Shown: positions 20,542-29,064 of the stretch, piece after piece
How the letters are laid out: each line of letters starts with the position of its first letter
Position numbering within the stretch: the stretch's first letter is position 1
IMG/VR virus record: IMGVR_UViG_3300048589_000604
Coordinates: 1 to 42,155 of that record
Source of the DNA: a virus
Length of the DNA stretch: 42,155 nt
Strand: one strand, 5' to 3'
The notes under the pieces: generated by a model
Databases searched by the model: none
The model's input: only the letters and a program-made list of their open reading frames with translations
What the model was told of the DNA's origin: nothing
Program-made: the position numbers and the translations under genes

Positions 20542-21747
20542 TTATATTCTATGTTCGAACTCACAAATTTTACCCTGTTCTGGATGATACACTAAAGCTA
20601 GTGCTGCTCGTACTTGATTAACAAAACCATTATCCTGATGCCACCTATCAGTTCCAGACAAAGAAGGCATCTGTTGTATCCTTACTCCTTTTACTTCTTT
20701 AGCTAAATAGTGATGTTTATCTCCCGTATGAACCTCTCTATATCTAGCTTTACCAAAAGCTTCAGAATCTTTCCCTGTAGCGAACAAGAGGGGTAAATCT
20801 TCTAATTTACAATTATTACCATGATGGTAACCAATAAAAGTATTTCCCAATACAGTAGATTTAGTTACGGAGTGATGTCTTTGGAATTTTACTTGTTTAT
20901 ATTCTTTAAAAAAGACTTCTAAAGCGTGTGCTACGTAAAATCCTTTAGTGCGATCATGGTTTCCTTGTACTAGTATAACTTCTATTTCCTTGGCTTTTGT
21001 TGAAAGATATGTAATAGCTGAAACTAAAAGATTAAATCCCACTTCATATTCTTGGTCATACCAAGCAGTTACATCTTGTGGAGTTCCATTAGTTGTTGTA
21101 TTTTGATAGTTATCGGAATGAAAAAAATCATTACTAATTGGAAATACAAGTTTGTTAATATTATAATTGTTTATTATTTTACCAATCAAATCATTAATAG
21201 TAATTAAGTAATCGGATACTTTTGTAGATAAATCGTCTCCTTGTTTAGTTTTCTTGGCTAAATGAAAATCTGCTATATTAAGTTCTACATCTACAGCTTC
21301 TTTAGTTAAATTCCAATTATAAAATTTAGGTATTACTCTATGAGGAGTCCAATTTTCAAGGAATTTAGCAAAATCTGCTGCTGTATAATCTTCTGGTTTT
21401 TTAAGTGAAGCTAAAACACTACTTGAGAACTTTCCGTTTGTTTTTAACTTTGACCAATATGTAGATATTTTATATTTTGAAAGATCTATTTTATGAAGGG
21501 CTGCTAGTTCTATATCACTTTTAGGTTCGAAACTAACTTCGACAGTACTTTTTACTGTACCTTTTTCATTATTGACTTCCTTAATCTGATTATCTAATTC
21601 TTCTTCTGAATCTTGATTTTTAAGTTCTTTTAAAAGTTTATCTACATATTCTTCTGAAATTCCAAGTTTTTTTGCATAATAAGCTTTGGACTGCTTATGT
21701 TTAAGTAGTTGCTGAAGTCTACCTAATAAATCATTTCCTTCTATCAT
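20542..21747 (-). CDS. Calcineurin-like metallophosphoesterase with N-terminal helix-turn-helix (401 aa)
   Basis: Metallophosphoesterase motifs are visible in order: ADFH (D160, H162), NDFFH (D207), GNHD (262-265), GYHHG (H308, H309) and HTGDKHH (340-346), which together give the usual two-metal site. The first 45 residues (AYYAKKLGISEEYVDKLLKE) look like a helix-turn-helix, and a charged linker joins the two parts. The family includes nucleases such as Mre11/SbcD and protein phosphatases; the substrate cannot be told from sequence. It has its own promoter (21770-21802) just after a strong terminator, so it begins a separate transcription unit that continues into the ring and muzzle genes. 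An enzyme leading a structural operon is notable. Confidence 0.85.
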   Translation of the reverse strand: MIEGNDLLGRLQQLLKHKQSKAYYAKKLGISEEYVDKLLKELKNQDSEEELDNQIKEVNNEKGTVKSTVEVSFEPKSDIELAALHKIDLSKYKISTYWSKLKTNGKFSSSVLASLKKPEDYTAADFAKFLENWTPHRVIPKFYNWNLTKEAVDVELNIADFHLAKKTKQGDDLSTKVSDYLITINDLIGKIINNYNINKLVFPISNDFFHSDNYQNTTTNGTPQDVTAWYDQEYEVGFNLLVSAITYLSTKAKEIEVILVQGNHDRTKGFYVAHALEVFFKEYKQVKFQRHHSVTKSTVLGNTFIGYHHGNNCKLEDLPLLFATGKDSEAFGKARYREVHTGDKHHYLAKEVKGVRIQQMPSLSGTDRWHQDNGFVNQVRAALALVYHPEQGKICEFEHRI

Positions 21748-21769
21748 TATTAAAGGTTTAAAATTTATA

Positions 21770-21802
21770 CAAATATACTAAAAATTTATCCAAAATACCA
21801 AA
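21770..21802 (-). promoter_or_regulatory. Bacteroidota-type promoter for the phosphoesterase-tail operon
   Basis: Minus strand TTTG (21799-21802), 21 bases, then TATATTTG (21770-21777), 22 bases before the ATG at 21747. It sits in the gap after the terminator that ends the fibre operon, which supports its use as the start of a new unit. Confidence 0.6.
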
Positions 21803-21850
21803 TTATTTTAACTGTTTTTGTTAAATAATCTAATTAAATCGATTATATTA

Positions 21851-21886
21851 AAATAAAAAATCCCCGCAAGTATCAGTTGCAGGGAC
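21851..21886 (-). terminator. Intrinsic terminator ending the fibre gene unit
   Basis: On the minus strand a 9-bp stem TCCCTGCAA / TTGCGGGGA (one G-T pair) with loop CTGATAC is followed by TTTTTTATTTT. It lies about 40 bases after the stop of the 103-residue fibre-associated gene. Confidence 0.85.
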
Positions 21887-21923
21887 AAAACCACCTCGAA
21901 AAACCAACAAATCAAGAGGTTTT
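21887..21923 (-). terminator. Second hairpin ahead of the main terminator
   Basis: Minus-strand arms AAAACCTC and GAGGTGGTTTT pair with a two-base bulge around a 17-18-base loop, just before the main terminator. The two hairpins stand back to back and may act together in termination or in protecting the mRNA 3' end. Confidence 0.45.
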
Positions 21924-21927
21924 AACG

Positions 21928-22239
21928 TTAAGGACATTCATTAAATTTCTCACAGAATATAGTCTTAAGTGAAGGATTATTCTCTATAGCTACTATAAAG
22001 GCATTAAATATCTCTTCTGGAGCAAGTTTACCATCTATTTTCTCAATAGCGTCACTAATTGTATCCTCTGTCTGTATTCCTGTATATGGAAGATTGGCTC
22101 CTGCGTAATAGATTTTATCAGAAGACAATAATACATCTTGAGAACAAGGTGAGCATCCTTGAGGATATGTTGTATAAACCACTAATCCATTTTGATAAGT
22201 AGTACTCCAACAAGGCATTCCTGGAAGGCATTTTGACAT
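21928..22239 (-). CDS. Small Cys-rich fibre-associated protein (103 aa)
   Basis: Begins MSKCLPGMPCWSTTYQNGLV and has Cys pairs at the N-terminus and at CSPC (about 31-34). The core YYAGANLPYTGIQTEDTISDAIEKID resembles the N-terminal segment of the fibre encoded just upstream (KYTGVDVPILDIKNGDSLSY), so the two probably share a virion-attachment domain. It ends NPSLKTIFCEKFNECP. It is the last gene before a strong terminator. A fibre or head-decoration role is inferred from the shared domain. Confidence 0.7.
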   Translation of the reverse strand: MSKCLPGMPCWSTTYQNGLVVYTTYPQGCSPCSQDVLLSSDKIYYAGANLPYTGIQTEDTISDAIEKIDGKLAPEEIFNAFIVAIENNPSLKTIFCEKFNECP

Positions 22240-22260
22240 AAAGAGTTGATTATCAGTTAA

Positions 22261-23367
22261 TTAGGGAATGTACATAATATAATAAGTCGCTAAAACAGGC
22301 TGAATATTAGCATGTGCTTGACCTCCTCCTGTATTATCTATAGAAATACCCGTAGATGAAGATTTAGTTCTTCCTACATCAGCTTCTCCTGTACCAGCAG
22401 ATATTTCATAATCACTATTACCACTTATATCTCTTTCTGATGCAGCATATTGACTAGCTGCATTTATTTCATTAGCTCCAGTAACTTCATCTTTAAACAT
22501 AAGATGGTAGTGCTCTGGATCAGTCACTCCATGAGAGTGGGATGGTATTTGGTTAGTGTTCAGTGTTACGCTATTAGCTCCTGCAATAGTTCCTAATGCA
22601 TAATTAGGATTAAAAGCAGAAGATGCTGGATTTACAACGGACGACATAGCACCTCCCGGTACTCCAGATATAGCACCTACTAAAACTCTACCTCTTAGGT
22701 CTGGTGTACTGTTATTACCGTTACATAGATATATGTCTTCCCACTCTCCTAATCCAGCTCCTGTAGAATCAAAATTAGATAGAGTACCGTAATAAGCTTG
22801 AATAGTGTAAGGTACCATTCTTGTATGATACTTATTAGAGGTTTCTAATGTGTCTAAATAATCTTGAATTAAATCATTTAACTCAGACAATTTAACATAA
22901 TTAGTATCTACATCTGTGGCAAGTGCTGTTAGTTCTGTATCTACTTCACAAAGTTTAGTTATAACGGCTTGTACAATAGCATGAGTTCCATCATCTTGAG
23001 ATACACCTTCTAAACAATCAATTGTATAATTAGCCTCAATAGTAGAGATGTCTTCTACTATATCGTCTATTTGACCTTGTAAATTACAAGCTGCTTGTAC
23101 GAGAGCTTTAAATAGATCTAAAGCTGTTACTTCTGAACATTCCTGTAAATAGTCTGAAATTAATTCACAGTATAATTCTTCATCAATATCTATTTTTATA
23201 CCGCTACCGTTAATAGTAGAAGTTAAAAATGTTACAAGAGCTTGCTCTACATAAGAGAGAGAATCTCCGTTTTTTATATCTAATATAGGTACATCTACAC
23301 CTGTATACTTTATACATTTGTCAGATACTATCTCAGAACATCCGTTGTAGCAATTACTACATGCCAT
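22261..23367 (-). CDS. Fibre protein with C-terminal phage collar domain (368 aa)
   Basis: Begins MACSNCYNGCSEIVSDKCIK, a Cys-rich N-terminus followed by the attachment-like segment KYTGVDVPILDIKNGDSL. A helical shaft region covers about residues 60-185. The C-terminal about 170 residues form a typical phage tail-collar domain: WEDIYLCNGNNSTPDLRGRV, then LGTIAGANSVTLNTNQIPSH, SHGV, and the ending AHANIQPVLATYYIMYIP. Collar domains form trimers in receptor-binding fibres. In crassviruses fibres of this type can decorate the head or the tail, and I cannot say which here. It starts four bases after the 89-residue gene. Confidence 0.85.
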   Translation of the reverse strand: MACSNCYNGCSEIVSDKCIKYTGVDVPILDIKNGDSLSYVEQALVTFLTSTINGSGIKIDIDEELYCELISDYLQECSEVTALDLFKALVQAACNLQGQIDDIVEDISTIEANYTIDCLEGVSQDDGTHAIVQAVITKLCEVDTELTALATDVDTNYVKLSELNDLIQDYLDTLETSNKYHTRMVPYTIQAYYGTLSNFDSTGAGLGEWEDIYLCNGNNSTPDLRGRVLVGAISGVPGGAMSSVVNPASSAFNPNYALGTIAGANSVTLNTNQIPSHSHGVTDPEHYHLMFKDEVTGANEINAASQYAASERDISGNSDYEISAGTGEADVGRTKSSSTGISIDNTGGGQAHANIQPVLATYYIMYIP

Positions 23368-23371
23368 ATTA

Positions 23372-23641
23372 TTAGTTTTTATGAATTAAAATTTTTATTT
23401 TACTTGCTAAATCTTCTATTGTATAACAATCTAAGTATTCTGAATTACAATATTTGTACTGTAAAATCCTCTTATAATGCAATAAATCTGAAACAATATC
23501 TAAAGGAATTCTTTTATTTAGTATAAATACAATATTGTTATACTCTTTGTTGGCAAGTTCTGTAAGTCTACAATCTATATCTGCAATTAAAGCAGGTATC
23601 GTCAAACAAGATTTACATTCTCTGAATTTAGGAAAAAGCAT
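23372..23641 (-). CDS. Conserved small protein between head and fibre genes (89 aa)
   Basis: Begins MLFPKFRECKSCLTIPALIA, then DIDCRLTELANKEYNNIVF. The remainder is helical, with a second Cys pair region (YKYCNSEYLDCY). I recognise this as a protein that recurs in crass-like phages next to fibre genes, but not with a named function. Its ATG overlaps the stop of the 34-residue Cys-rich gene by one base, so translation may be coupled. Confidence 0.7.
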   Translation of the reverse strand: MLFPKFRECKSCLTIPALIADIDCRLTELANKEYNNIVFILNKRIPLDIVSDLLHYKRILQYKYCNSEYLDCYTIEDLASKIKILIHKN

Positions 23642-23745
23642 TATTTCTTAGGTTTTGAAGAACAAGAAGGACATTTACCACCTCTCATTTGACAAGCTGG
23701 TAGTTTCACAGGACAAGAAATACATTTTACTGAATTACAGGCCAT
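23641..23745 (-). CDS. Cys-rich microprotein (34 aa)
   Basis: The ATG at 23745 opens MACNSVKCISCPVKL and the frame stops at 23641, overlapping the next ATG by one base. It has six Cys in CxxxxCxxC and CxxxxxxCxxC-like spacing and ends in a basic KPKK, consistent with a small zinc-binding or disulphide-linked protein. The MAC start resembles that of the adjacent fibre (MACSNC). It exactly fills the gap between the 182- and 89-residue genes, in frame with the one-base overlap style used elsewhere in the block. Confidence 0.7.
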   Translation of the reverse strand: MACNSVKCISCPVKLPACQMRGGKCPSCSSKPKK

Positions 23746-23747
23746 AA

Positions 23748-24296
23748 TTATAGATAATTAGTTCCAGAACAACCACAGTTATTCTTAATAAAAGTATCTA
23801 ATTGTTTAGATGCTTGTATATAAAGTTTATTTGCAGCATTTACTGCACAATTATTAGCGGCTGCAATAGCTCCCTGTATAAGGAACCATATTGTATTTAA
23901 TTCTACTTTTGCTTGCTTTTTAATAACTCCATCACACTCCATCATATCTAACTTCATAAAAGCTTGATCGAACTTTTCTTGTAGTTGATCTACTCTTAAT
24001 ATATTTTTAGTAACAGAGTAAAGATGAGATGGATAAATAGAATACGTAATTGTCCAAACTCCATCTGGTAAATTAACACTATCTTCTGTAGGCTCTGTTA
24101 TTTCTAATATTCCTGAATTGAATACATTAAAGTCACTTGGTACAAATGGAATAGAAACTAACCCTAATCCAGGTATTGTAATCTCTATTGTAGGAGACTG
24201 TATTACAAGATCATCTGCGTAAACAGAGCTATCCGCTATACCTAATGTTTTTGGATTGTAAGTTGGAATTAATATTAAATCTAGTTTTGTTTCCAT
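23748..24296 (-). CDS. Virion protein with N-terminal beta-domain and helical C-terminus (182 aa)
   Basis: Begins METKLDLILIPTYNPKTLGI. Residues 1-95 look beta-sandwich-like (ITIPGLGLVSIPFVPSDF; LPDGVWTITYSIYP). Residues 100-182 are helical with Cys at the end (FIKNNCGCSGTNYL). The same plan is seen in crassvirus head or fibre-adaptor proteins. It starts the gene group that follows a terminator, directly after the auxiliary capsid-like gene. The specific role is unknown. Confidence 0.65.
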   Translation of the reverse strand: METKLDLILIPTYNPKTLGIADSSVYADDLVIQSPTIEITIPGLGLVSIPFVPSDFNVFNSGILEITEPTEDSVNLPDGVWTITYSIYPSHLYSVTKNILRVDQLQEKFDQAFMKLDMMECDGVIKKQAKVELNTIWFLIQGAIAAANNCAVNAANKLYIQASKQLDTFIKNNCGCSGTNYL

Positions 24297-24310
24297 GATA
24301 CGAAATTAAA

Positions 24311-24347
24311 CAAAAAAAGGAAGGAAGTATAGAACTTCTCTTCCTTT
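24311..24347 (-). terminator. Intrinsic terminator after the 379-aa head protein gene
   Basis: Minus-strand arms AAAGGAAG and CTTCCTTT enclose a 16-base loop and run into TTTTGTTT. It lies within the 76-base gap between the 379- and 182-residue genes, about 25 bases after the stop codon. Confidence 0.7.
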
Positions 24348-24372
24348 AATTGTTTGTTATAGAGTTTGATTA

Positions 24373-25512
24373 TTAAGCTCCAGTAGTAGTGGTTGTTGTA
24401 GTTATACATGCATTATCTGCATCTACAGAACCAAGTGCTGCTTCAAGCACTGCTTCTACAGCAGCAGTTGTTGTACTAGGACAAGCGATAATTACCATAC
24501 TATCCTGTATTACAGCATCACTCCAGTTATTTACAGATTTGTCATAATCTTTGAATTTAATATAGAATGTGTCATAAGTAACACCATCAGATACGTAAGA
24601 TTCAAAGACGTTATTGTAACCAGCTAGTTTATGCAAATGTTTACCAAAACCTGTTTGATATGAGTGGAAATTTTTCTCAAGTTGGCGAATCTCATCAGGA
24701 GTACCTGTTGCATAATTCGATTCTTGAATAATTTCTACATCAGCTACGTTTACACATGCATCAGGAACAATAAAATCAGCAGTTGTTGCAGGACCTTCAG
24801 TTACAAATACATTGAAACGCATTTTATCATATTCGTGAGGGAAAGCTGCTACATCACATGGTTGTCCGTATACAGTAAGTGGTTTTCCGTGAATTCTTAA
24901 AATAGCATTTTCATCATCACCTACTCTTTCAAAAATAAAGAAGTCTGTAAGTTTGATATTATCTGGATTAATACCAGAAGTAGATTGTTCCAATTTTTCG
25001 ATAATAGAATCAATCAAGTTAGGTACATCTACATCAGTACATGGATCAGCACCACAATCACAGCAAGGAGCGTTTACTGTTACGCTTCTTGTAAGACCGT
25101 TAAATGCAATAGTTTCTAAGTAAGAAGAGAAAGCCCTAAGGGTTACTGTAAGTACATCTCCACATTTTACAGAAAAATTATCTACATCAGTAATTTGATT
25201 TACTGGAGTAGGACATCCTGCTACCTTGTAGAATTCAAGTACATTTGAGTTTGTAGCATTTGCTCCACCATTTTGAAGAGCACCTGCAATTTTATCAGAG
25301 CGTTTAGAACCCTGTAAATAATTACTTCCTCTACCTTGTGCAATATAGAAGTATTTAACTCCAGCATCATCAATACTTGTTGAGGATGCTGTGGTATAGT
25401 CAGGTTTAAAGAAACCTACAACACCAGCAGCTAAATCTTGAGTAGAACCAGAGCTAGGTAGAGTGTTTCCTACTGGTACTACAAACAGGGTTGTTAACGA
25501 AAAATCAGTCAT
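24373..25512 (-). CDS. Putative auxiliary/major head protein (379 aa)
   Basis: Begins MTDFSLTTLFVVPVGNTLPS. The beta-rich sequence has IAQGRGSNYLQGSKRSDKIA near residue 55 and a Cys motif CCDCGADPC at about 148-156. It ends in a Thr run (CITTTTTTTGA). Codon use is relatively GC-rich and resembles that of the capsid gene, suggesting high expression. The position, two genes downstream of the capsid protein, matches the crassvirus auxiliary capsid protein; that identity is inferred. It is followed by a terminator. Confidence 0.7.
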   Translation of the reverse strand: MTDFSLTTLFVVPVGNTLPSSGSTQDLAAGVVGFFKPDYTTASSTSIDDAGVKYFYIAQGRGSNYLQGSKRSDKIAGALQNGGANATNSNVLEFYKVAGCPTPVNQITDVDNFSVKCGDVLTVTLRAFSSYLETIAFNGLTRSVTVNAPCCDCGADPCTDVDVPNLIDSIIEKLEQSTSGINPDNIKLTDFFIFERVGDDENAILRIHGKPLTVYGQPCDVAAFPHEYDKMRFNVFVTEGPATTADFIVPDACVNVADVEIIQESNYATGTPDEIRQLEKNFHSYQTGFGKHLHKLAGYNNVFESYVSDGVTYDTFYIKFKDYDKSVNNWSDAVIQDSMVIIACPSTTTAAVEAVLEAALGSVDADNACITTTTTTTGA

Positions 25513-25531
25513 TTTGTATTTTGTTTAAAGT

Positions 25532-26248
25532 TTATTCATTTGTTTGTATTCGTAATTGTGAGCTTTGAACGGCAGGTATATTTTCAGTGTACATTGCCAA
25601 ATGTTGAACTGCTAAATCTACTAATTCATCTTCAAGATATTCTTCCAGCTCACAATCTTGATTTTTAGAATTTTCACCTTCTAAATTGATGTATCCTTCT
25701 TTATCTATATACTTAGGGTATCTTAAATAAGAGACAAACAGTTTAGTTGGAGTAAATGTTCCATCTGAATAAATATTAAATTCATCAGATGATATTGTAT
25801 TGAACGTTTCTTGATATTCGAAGGAAGGTTTTAAATCTGAGTTAGTTAACAAGAATTGTATATCTCCATGTTTAACTAAATCTTTATTTACCCACAAAGG
25901 TCTATCTTTACATTCACCTTTATCTGCTAAAACATAAGCATCTATCCAAAACATATATTGAGGATTTAGCTTACTTACAGATGCTTTATATTGGTTTATA
26001 TTAGTATCTCCTTTTGAGAGATCTAGAGATTTATAATCCTCTATGAGGTTTTCTAAATCCTCATATCTTTTCTTAAAACCATTTAAGCCAATTCCCCCTA
26101 AACCAGTTACTTTTTGCTTTATTAGCTTTATCTGAGCTTCGTTTAGCGCAAGTATCTTGTCCTCTAAAGGGACATCCTGATGTTCATTTGTTGACAGCTT
26201 ATTTAGTTTTAAACTTAATTTGTATAATAAGCTATCTACAGAGATCAT
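25532..26248 (-). CDS. Head completion/connector-type protein (238 aa)
   Basis: Begins MISVDSLLYKLSLKLNKLST. The N-terminal helices include EDKILALNEAQIKLIKQKV. The C-terminal half is beta-rich, then LEEYLEDELVDLAVQHLAMY, a helix-rich pattern frequent in head-tail connector or ring proteins of crassviruses. Its ATG overlaps the TGA of the upstream 321-residue gene (ATGA), so the two are probably translationally coupled. No enzyme motif. Confidence 0.65.
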   Translation of the reverse strand: MISVDSLLYKLSLKLNKLSTNEHQDVPLEDKILALNEAQIKLIKQKVTGLGGIGLNGFKKRYEDLENLIEDYKSLDLSKGDTNINQYKASVSKLNPQYMFWIDAYVLADKGECKDRPLWVNKDLVKHGDIQFLLTNSDLKPSFEYQETFNTISSDEFNIYSDGTFTPTKLFVSYLRYPKYIDKEGYINLEGENSKNQDCELEEYLEDELVDLAVQHLAMYTENIPAVQSSQLRIQTNE

Positions 26249-27210
26249 ACACTAGCTAGTTTTTTTGCTTTTAGTTCTTGTTCGAGATTAATTAAATCTT
26301 CTTGATTTTCTTCATCTAGAAGGAATTTAACATAATCGTCTTCGCTTCCTGCTAGTTCATACTCACCTTTATATAATTTCCCACCACTTCTAAATCTTAG
26401 TATTGAATGAGCAACTGCTTGTTTTACAAGATCTTTAACATGAAGGATATTTTCTTTCATATCTGCAAATTGTAAGAATACTTTTACAGGACTTATACCA
26501 CTATATTTACCTGATGTAAATTCTGTTTTCTTAAGAACATCGTCTATAAGATTATAAACAATTTCTTCTTTAGTGTCTTCACTAACTGGTAATCCTAGTA
26601 ATCTTGCAACTTTTCTACGTCTGTCAGGTGAAAGAGTATTCAACTTCATAACAGCATCGTTTATTAATTTCTTTTTCTTAAATACAATTTCATTTTCGAG
26701 ATTTTCATCTGAAACATAAAATTGAGTATCTGAAGGATATTCTCCTCTTTCATATGCTTGAAGAGAAGATGCTATTGTTGGATGTACTCTCAACCATGCA
26801 AATGTCAATTCTTGAAGAGGGTTTGATAGATCGAAATAATTATCACCATCCATCAATTTATACGAAGAAACATGTTTATCGTCTGTATCAGATTTTTTTA
26901 ATTTATAATTCCAGAAAGAAGAAGTTGGTCCTAAGTCAACATTAAAAATTTCTTCTAATTTTGTTTTTAGTTTCTGAACTCTCTCCCTTTCAAGCTCTTG
27001 TTCTTGAGGATCTTTAATCCTTTTAATGTAAGCGGCATCTGGATCTAAACCAGTTCTATATTTACCAGTTATTTCCTTATAGGGATATTTGTAAATCCCT
27101 GTTCCTGGGACACGAGTTAATCCAGCGGCTGCTAAAGATTTATCCATGCTTAGGATATTGGTGTTAGAATAATCCTTTTTAACAGACGAAATTTTTCCGT
27201 GTTTGCTCAT
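26245..27210 (-). CDS. Conserved virion protein downstream of capsid gene (321 aa)
   Basis: The start is placed at the ATG at 27210 (MSKHGKISSVKKDYSNTNIL). The longer frame reaching 27300 would read through the initiator tRNA gene at 27243-27314, which cannot be coding. The protein is largely helical and charged, with a Lys/Glu-rich segment at about 75-95 and LSPDRRRKVARLLGLPVSED in the middle. It is a familiar crassvirus structural-block protein with no assigned function. Its stop overlaps the next start (ATGA). Confidence 0.75.
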   Translation of the reverse strand: MSKHGKISSVKKDYSNTNILSMDKSLAAAGLTRVPGTGIYKYPYKEITGKYRTGLDPDAAYIKRIKDPQEQELERERVQKLKTKLEEIFNVDLGPTSSFWNYKLKKSDTDDKHVSSYKLMDGDNYFDLSNPLQELTFAWLRVHPTIASSLQAYERGEYPSDTQFYVSDENLENEIVFKKKKLINDAVMKLNTLSPDRRRKVARLLGLPVSEDTKEEIVYNLIDDVLKKTEFTSGKYSGISPVKVFLQFADMKENILHVKDLVKQAVAHSILRFRSGGKLYKGEYELAGSEDDYVKFLLDEENQEDLINLEQELKAKKLASV

Positions 27211-27242
27211 ACAATATGTAGTTAAAGTGTTAGTTTTATTAG

Positions 27243-27314
<72 letters not shown>

Positions 27315-27334
27315 ATGTTGCAATTTTGGTGTAT

Positions 27335-27396
27335 TAAGAGGATAATATTGCGAACCTACCCTGCCCCCATGTTATTACGAGTTTGGGGTTCTCTTA
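27335..27396 (-). ncRNA. Possible three-way-junction RNA between capsid gene and initiator tRNA
   Basis: On the minus strand TAAGA (27396-27392) pairs with TCTTA (27339-27335). Inside, CCCCA/TGGGG (27388-27384 with 27369-27365) and GGGTA/TATCC (27361-27357 with 27344-27340) form two further stems. The element sits immediately after the capsid terminator and 21 bases before the initiator tRNA. No coding frame or known family is evident. It could be a degenerate tRNA, a processing signal or a small RNA. Confidence 0.35.
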
Positions 27397-27405
27397 GATT
27401 ATAAT

Positions 27406-27447
27406 GAAAAGCACCCCTGCAACTCAGCAATTACAAGGGTACTTTTC
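27406..27447 (-). terminator. Intrinsic terminator after the major capsid gene
   Basis: Starting about 10 bases after the capsid stop codon, the minus-strand arms AAAAGTACCCTTG and CAGGGGTGCTTTT pair over 10-13 bp with G-U pairs. The U-rich end is supplied by the stem itself. It may set the capsid mRNA level relative to downstream genes or protect its 3' end. Confidence 0.75.
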
Positions 27448-27454
27448 GGAGGGA

Positions 27455-29032
27455 TTAGAATTGAGGAATTTCTTCTATAAGAACCGTACGAGACAGATCT
27501 TCGATAAAGATATCACAACGATCTTCCATCCACATAGTATATCCTGGGAACATATTGGCAGAACTCATACCTTGAGATCTTGCAAAACCTAAGTGGTGTT
27601 GACGACCATCTACATAACCCCAAGTCATTGAAGGAGAACCTTTATGACGTACTTCACGGATGTTGTTGATCAATGAACCATCACCTTGAGGTGATACATC
27701 AAATACAAAGAATACAGGAGTAGATTTTTTATTCTGTCCAAATTCTAGATTAGATTGAGGTAAATCAAGTTCTTTTAAGTGGAAGATATCAATTCTTCCA
27801 GTTTCTCTACTTACCATAGAGTTGAAAGCAAATCCATATGTAAGTTTATTTTGAGGAGAACCTACATTTACATTTCCAGATTCAGCACCTTTAATTTCAG
27901 TGAAGAATGTTAAACCTGAATTTAGAGCATCCTCTTTTACTGCTTGTTGGAAAGTATCCATACCTGCTTCATTAGTATAGATTTTTACATGACGATTAGG
28001 AATATCTACACGTCTGTAGTACAAATCTCCAAATACACCACGAAGTAAGTTTGCACTAAATTCACCTCTGTTATATTGTACGGTATTACCACCATTACGC
28101 ATACGGTGATATACACCACCAGAACTACGTTTAACTTCTTGCTTTGATCCACCACTTTTTACAGTACCTGGCTTACTCCAGATAAAGCGTTTTACTTTAT
28201 CTTCAAGCATCTTAGTACGCATCAAGTATTCAATAAATGGTTCCCAACGAACATCATTTCTTGTTAAGGGAAGTTGATTCCTACGCTGTGGAGCGTATAC
28301 AAGAATATCCAGAGGTTTACCATCTGAATCACGAAGAGTACGTTCGTCAGCCCATTTAGTAATGGTGTGTTTACGACCATAAGCTCCAGATAAGGATTCG
28401 AACATTGTGATTTTCTCACCAAGACGAGGTAGTCCTGGAAGATCTTGATCGAATTCACCAATCACACTATCGATTCCCTCAAGTTCAACGCCTATTTTAA
28501 GGAAACGAGGATCTATAAAATCAATAAGAGGATTATCACTTACAAGAGTGAATGTATATAAAAATCCGTTATTCCAAGGAAGGGGATCTTTAGTAACATA
28601 AAGTTGAGGACCATACATACGGCTACCTAAACTTACTTTAGAGTGAATACCAAATTCATTAGTATCCAATACTAATTGGAATTCTTGACCATCAATACCT
28701 GTTTTACTCGCATCAATTAATGTTTGAGTAGATGAAGGTACATCAATAATTTTAGGAAATTTGTAAGGTACATTGATATCCCACTTCCAGCTATCGCTGT
28801 TGGAATCAATATAGAAAGGTTTAGATTTGTTAATCATATCCAAAAAGTCATTGCTATACAATGAACTTTGAGTATAAATGGATATGACTTTCTTGTCATA
28901 GTCAGCAGGGTCAGTTGTGTGCAGACTTTCCAAGTGGTTAGTGTCCGTAAGTTTACCTACAGCACGTTTATCAAGAGATGAATATCTTGCATAGGTAAAT
29001 CCGGTTAATCCTGGGATTGTTTGAATAGCCAT
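27455..29032 (-). CDS. Major capsid protein, HK97 fold (crassvirus type, 525 aa)
   Basis: Begins MAIQTIPGLTGFTYARYSSL. Segments I recognise as the crassvirus major capsid protein include LVLDTNEFGIHSKVSLGSRM, GAYGRKHTITKWADERTLRD, VYHRMRNGGNTVQYNRGEFS and PQGDGSLINNIREVRHKGSP. Length and position, after the scaffold-like gene and before connector genes, agree. Codon use differs from the neighbours: many Arg codons are CGT where adjacent genes use AGA, and the gene is less AT-rich, as expected for the most highly expressed virion protein. The phage carries tRNA-Arg(ACG), which reads CGT. A terminator hairpin follows immediately. Confidence 0.9.
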   Translation of the reverse strand: MAIQTIPGLTGFTYARYSSLDKRAVGKLTDTNHLESLHTTDPADYDKKVISIYTQSSLYSNDFLDMINKSKPFYIDSNSDSWKWDINVPYKFPKIIDVPSSTQTLIDASKTGIDGQEFQLVLDTNEFGIHSKVSLGSRMYGPQLYVTKDPLPWNNGFLYTFTLVSDNPLIDFIDPRFLKIGVELEGIDSVIGEFDQDLPGLPRLGEKITMFESLSGAYGRKHTITKWADERTLRDSDGKPLDILVYAPQRRNQLPLTRNDVRWEPFIEYLMRTKMLEDKVKRFIWSKPGTVKSGGSKQEVKRSSGGVYHRMRNGGNTVQYNRGEFSANLLRGVFGDLYYRRVDIPNRHVKIYTNEAGMDTFQQAVKEDALNSGLTFFTEIKGAESGNVNVGSPQNKLTYGFAFNSMVSRETGRIDIFHLKELDLPQSNLEFGQNKKSTPVFFVFDVSPQGDGSLINNIREVRHKGSPSMTWGYVDGRQHHLGFARSQGMSSANMFPGYTMWMEDRCDIFIEDLSRTVLIEEIPQF

Positions 29033-29064
29033 TTGTTATTGAATTTTAAAGTTATATTTAAATT

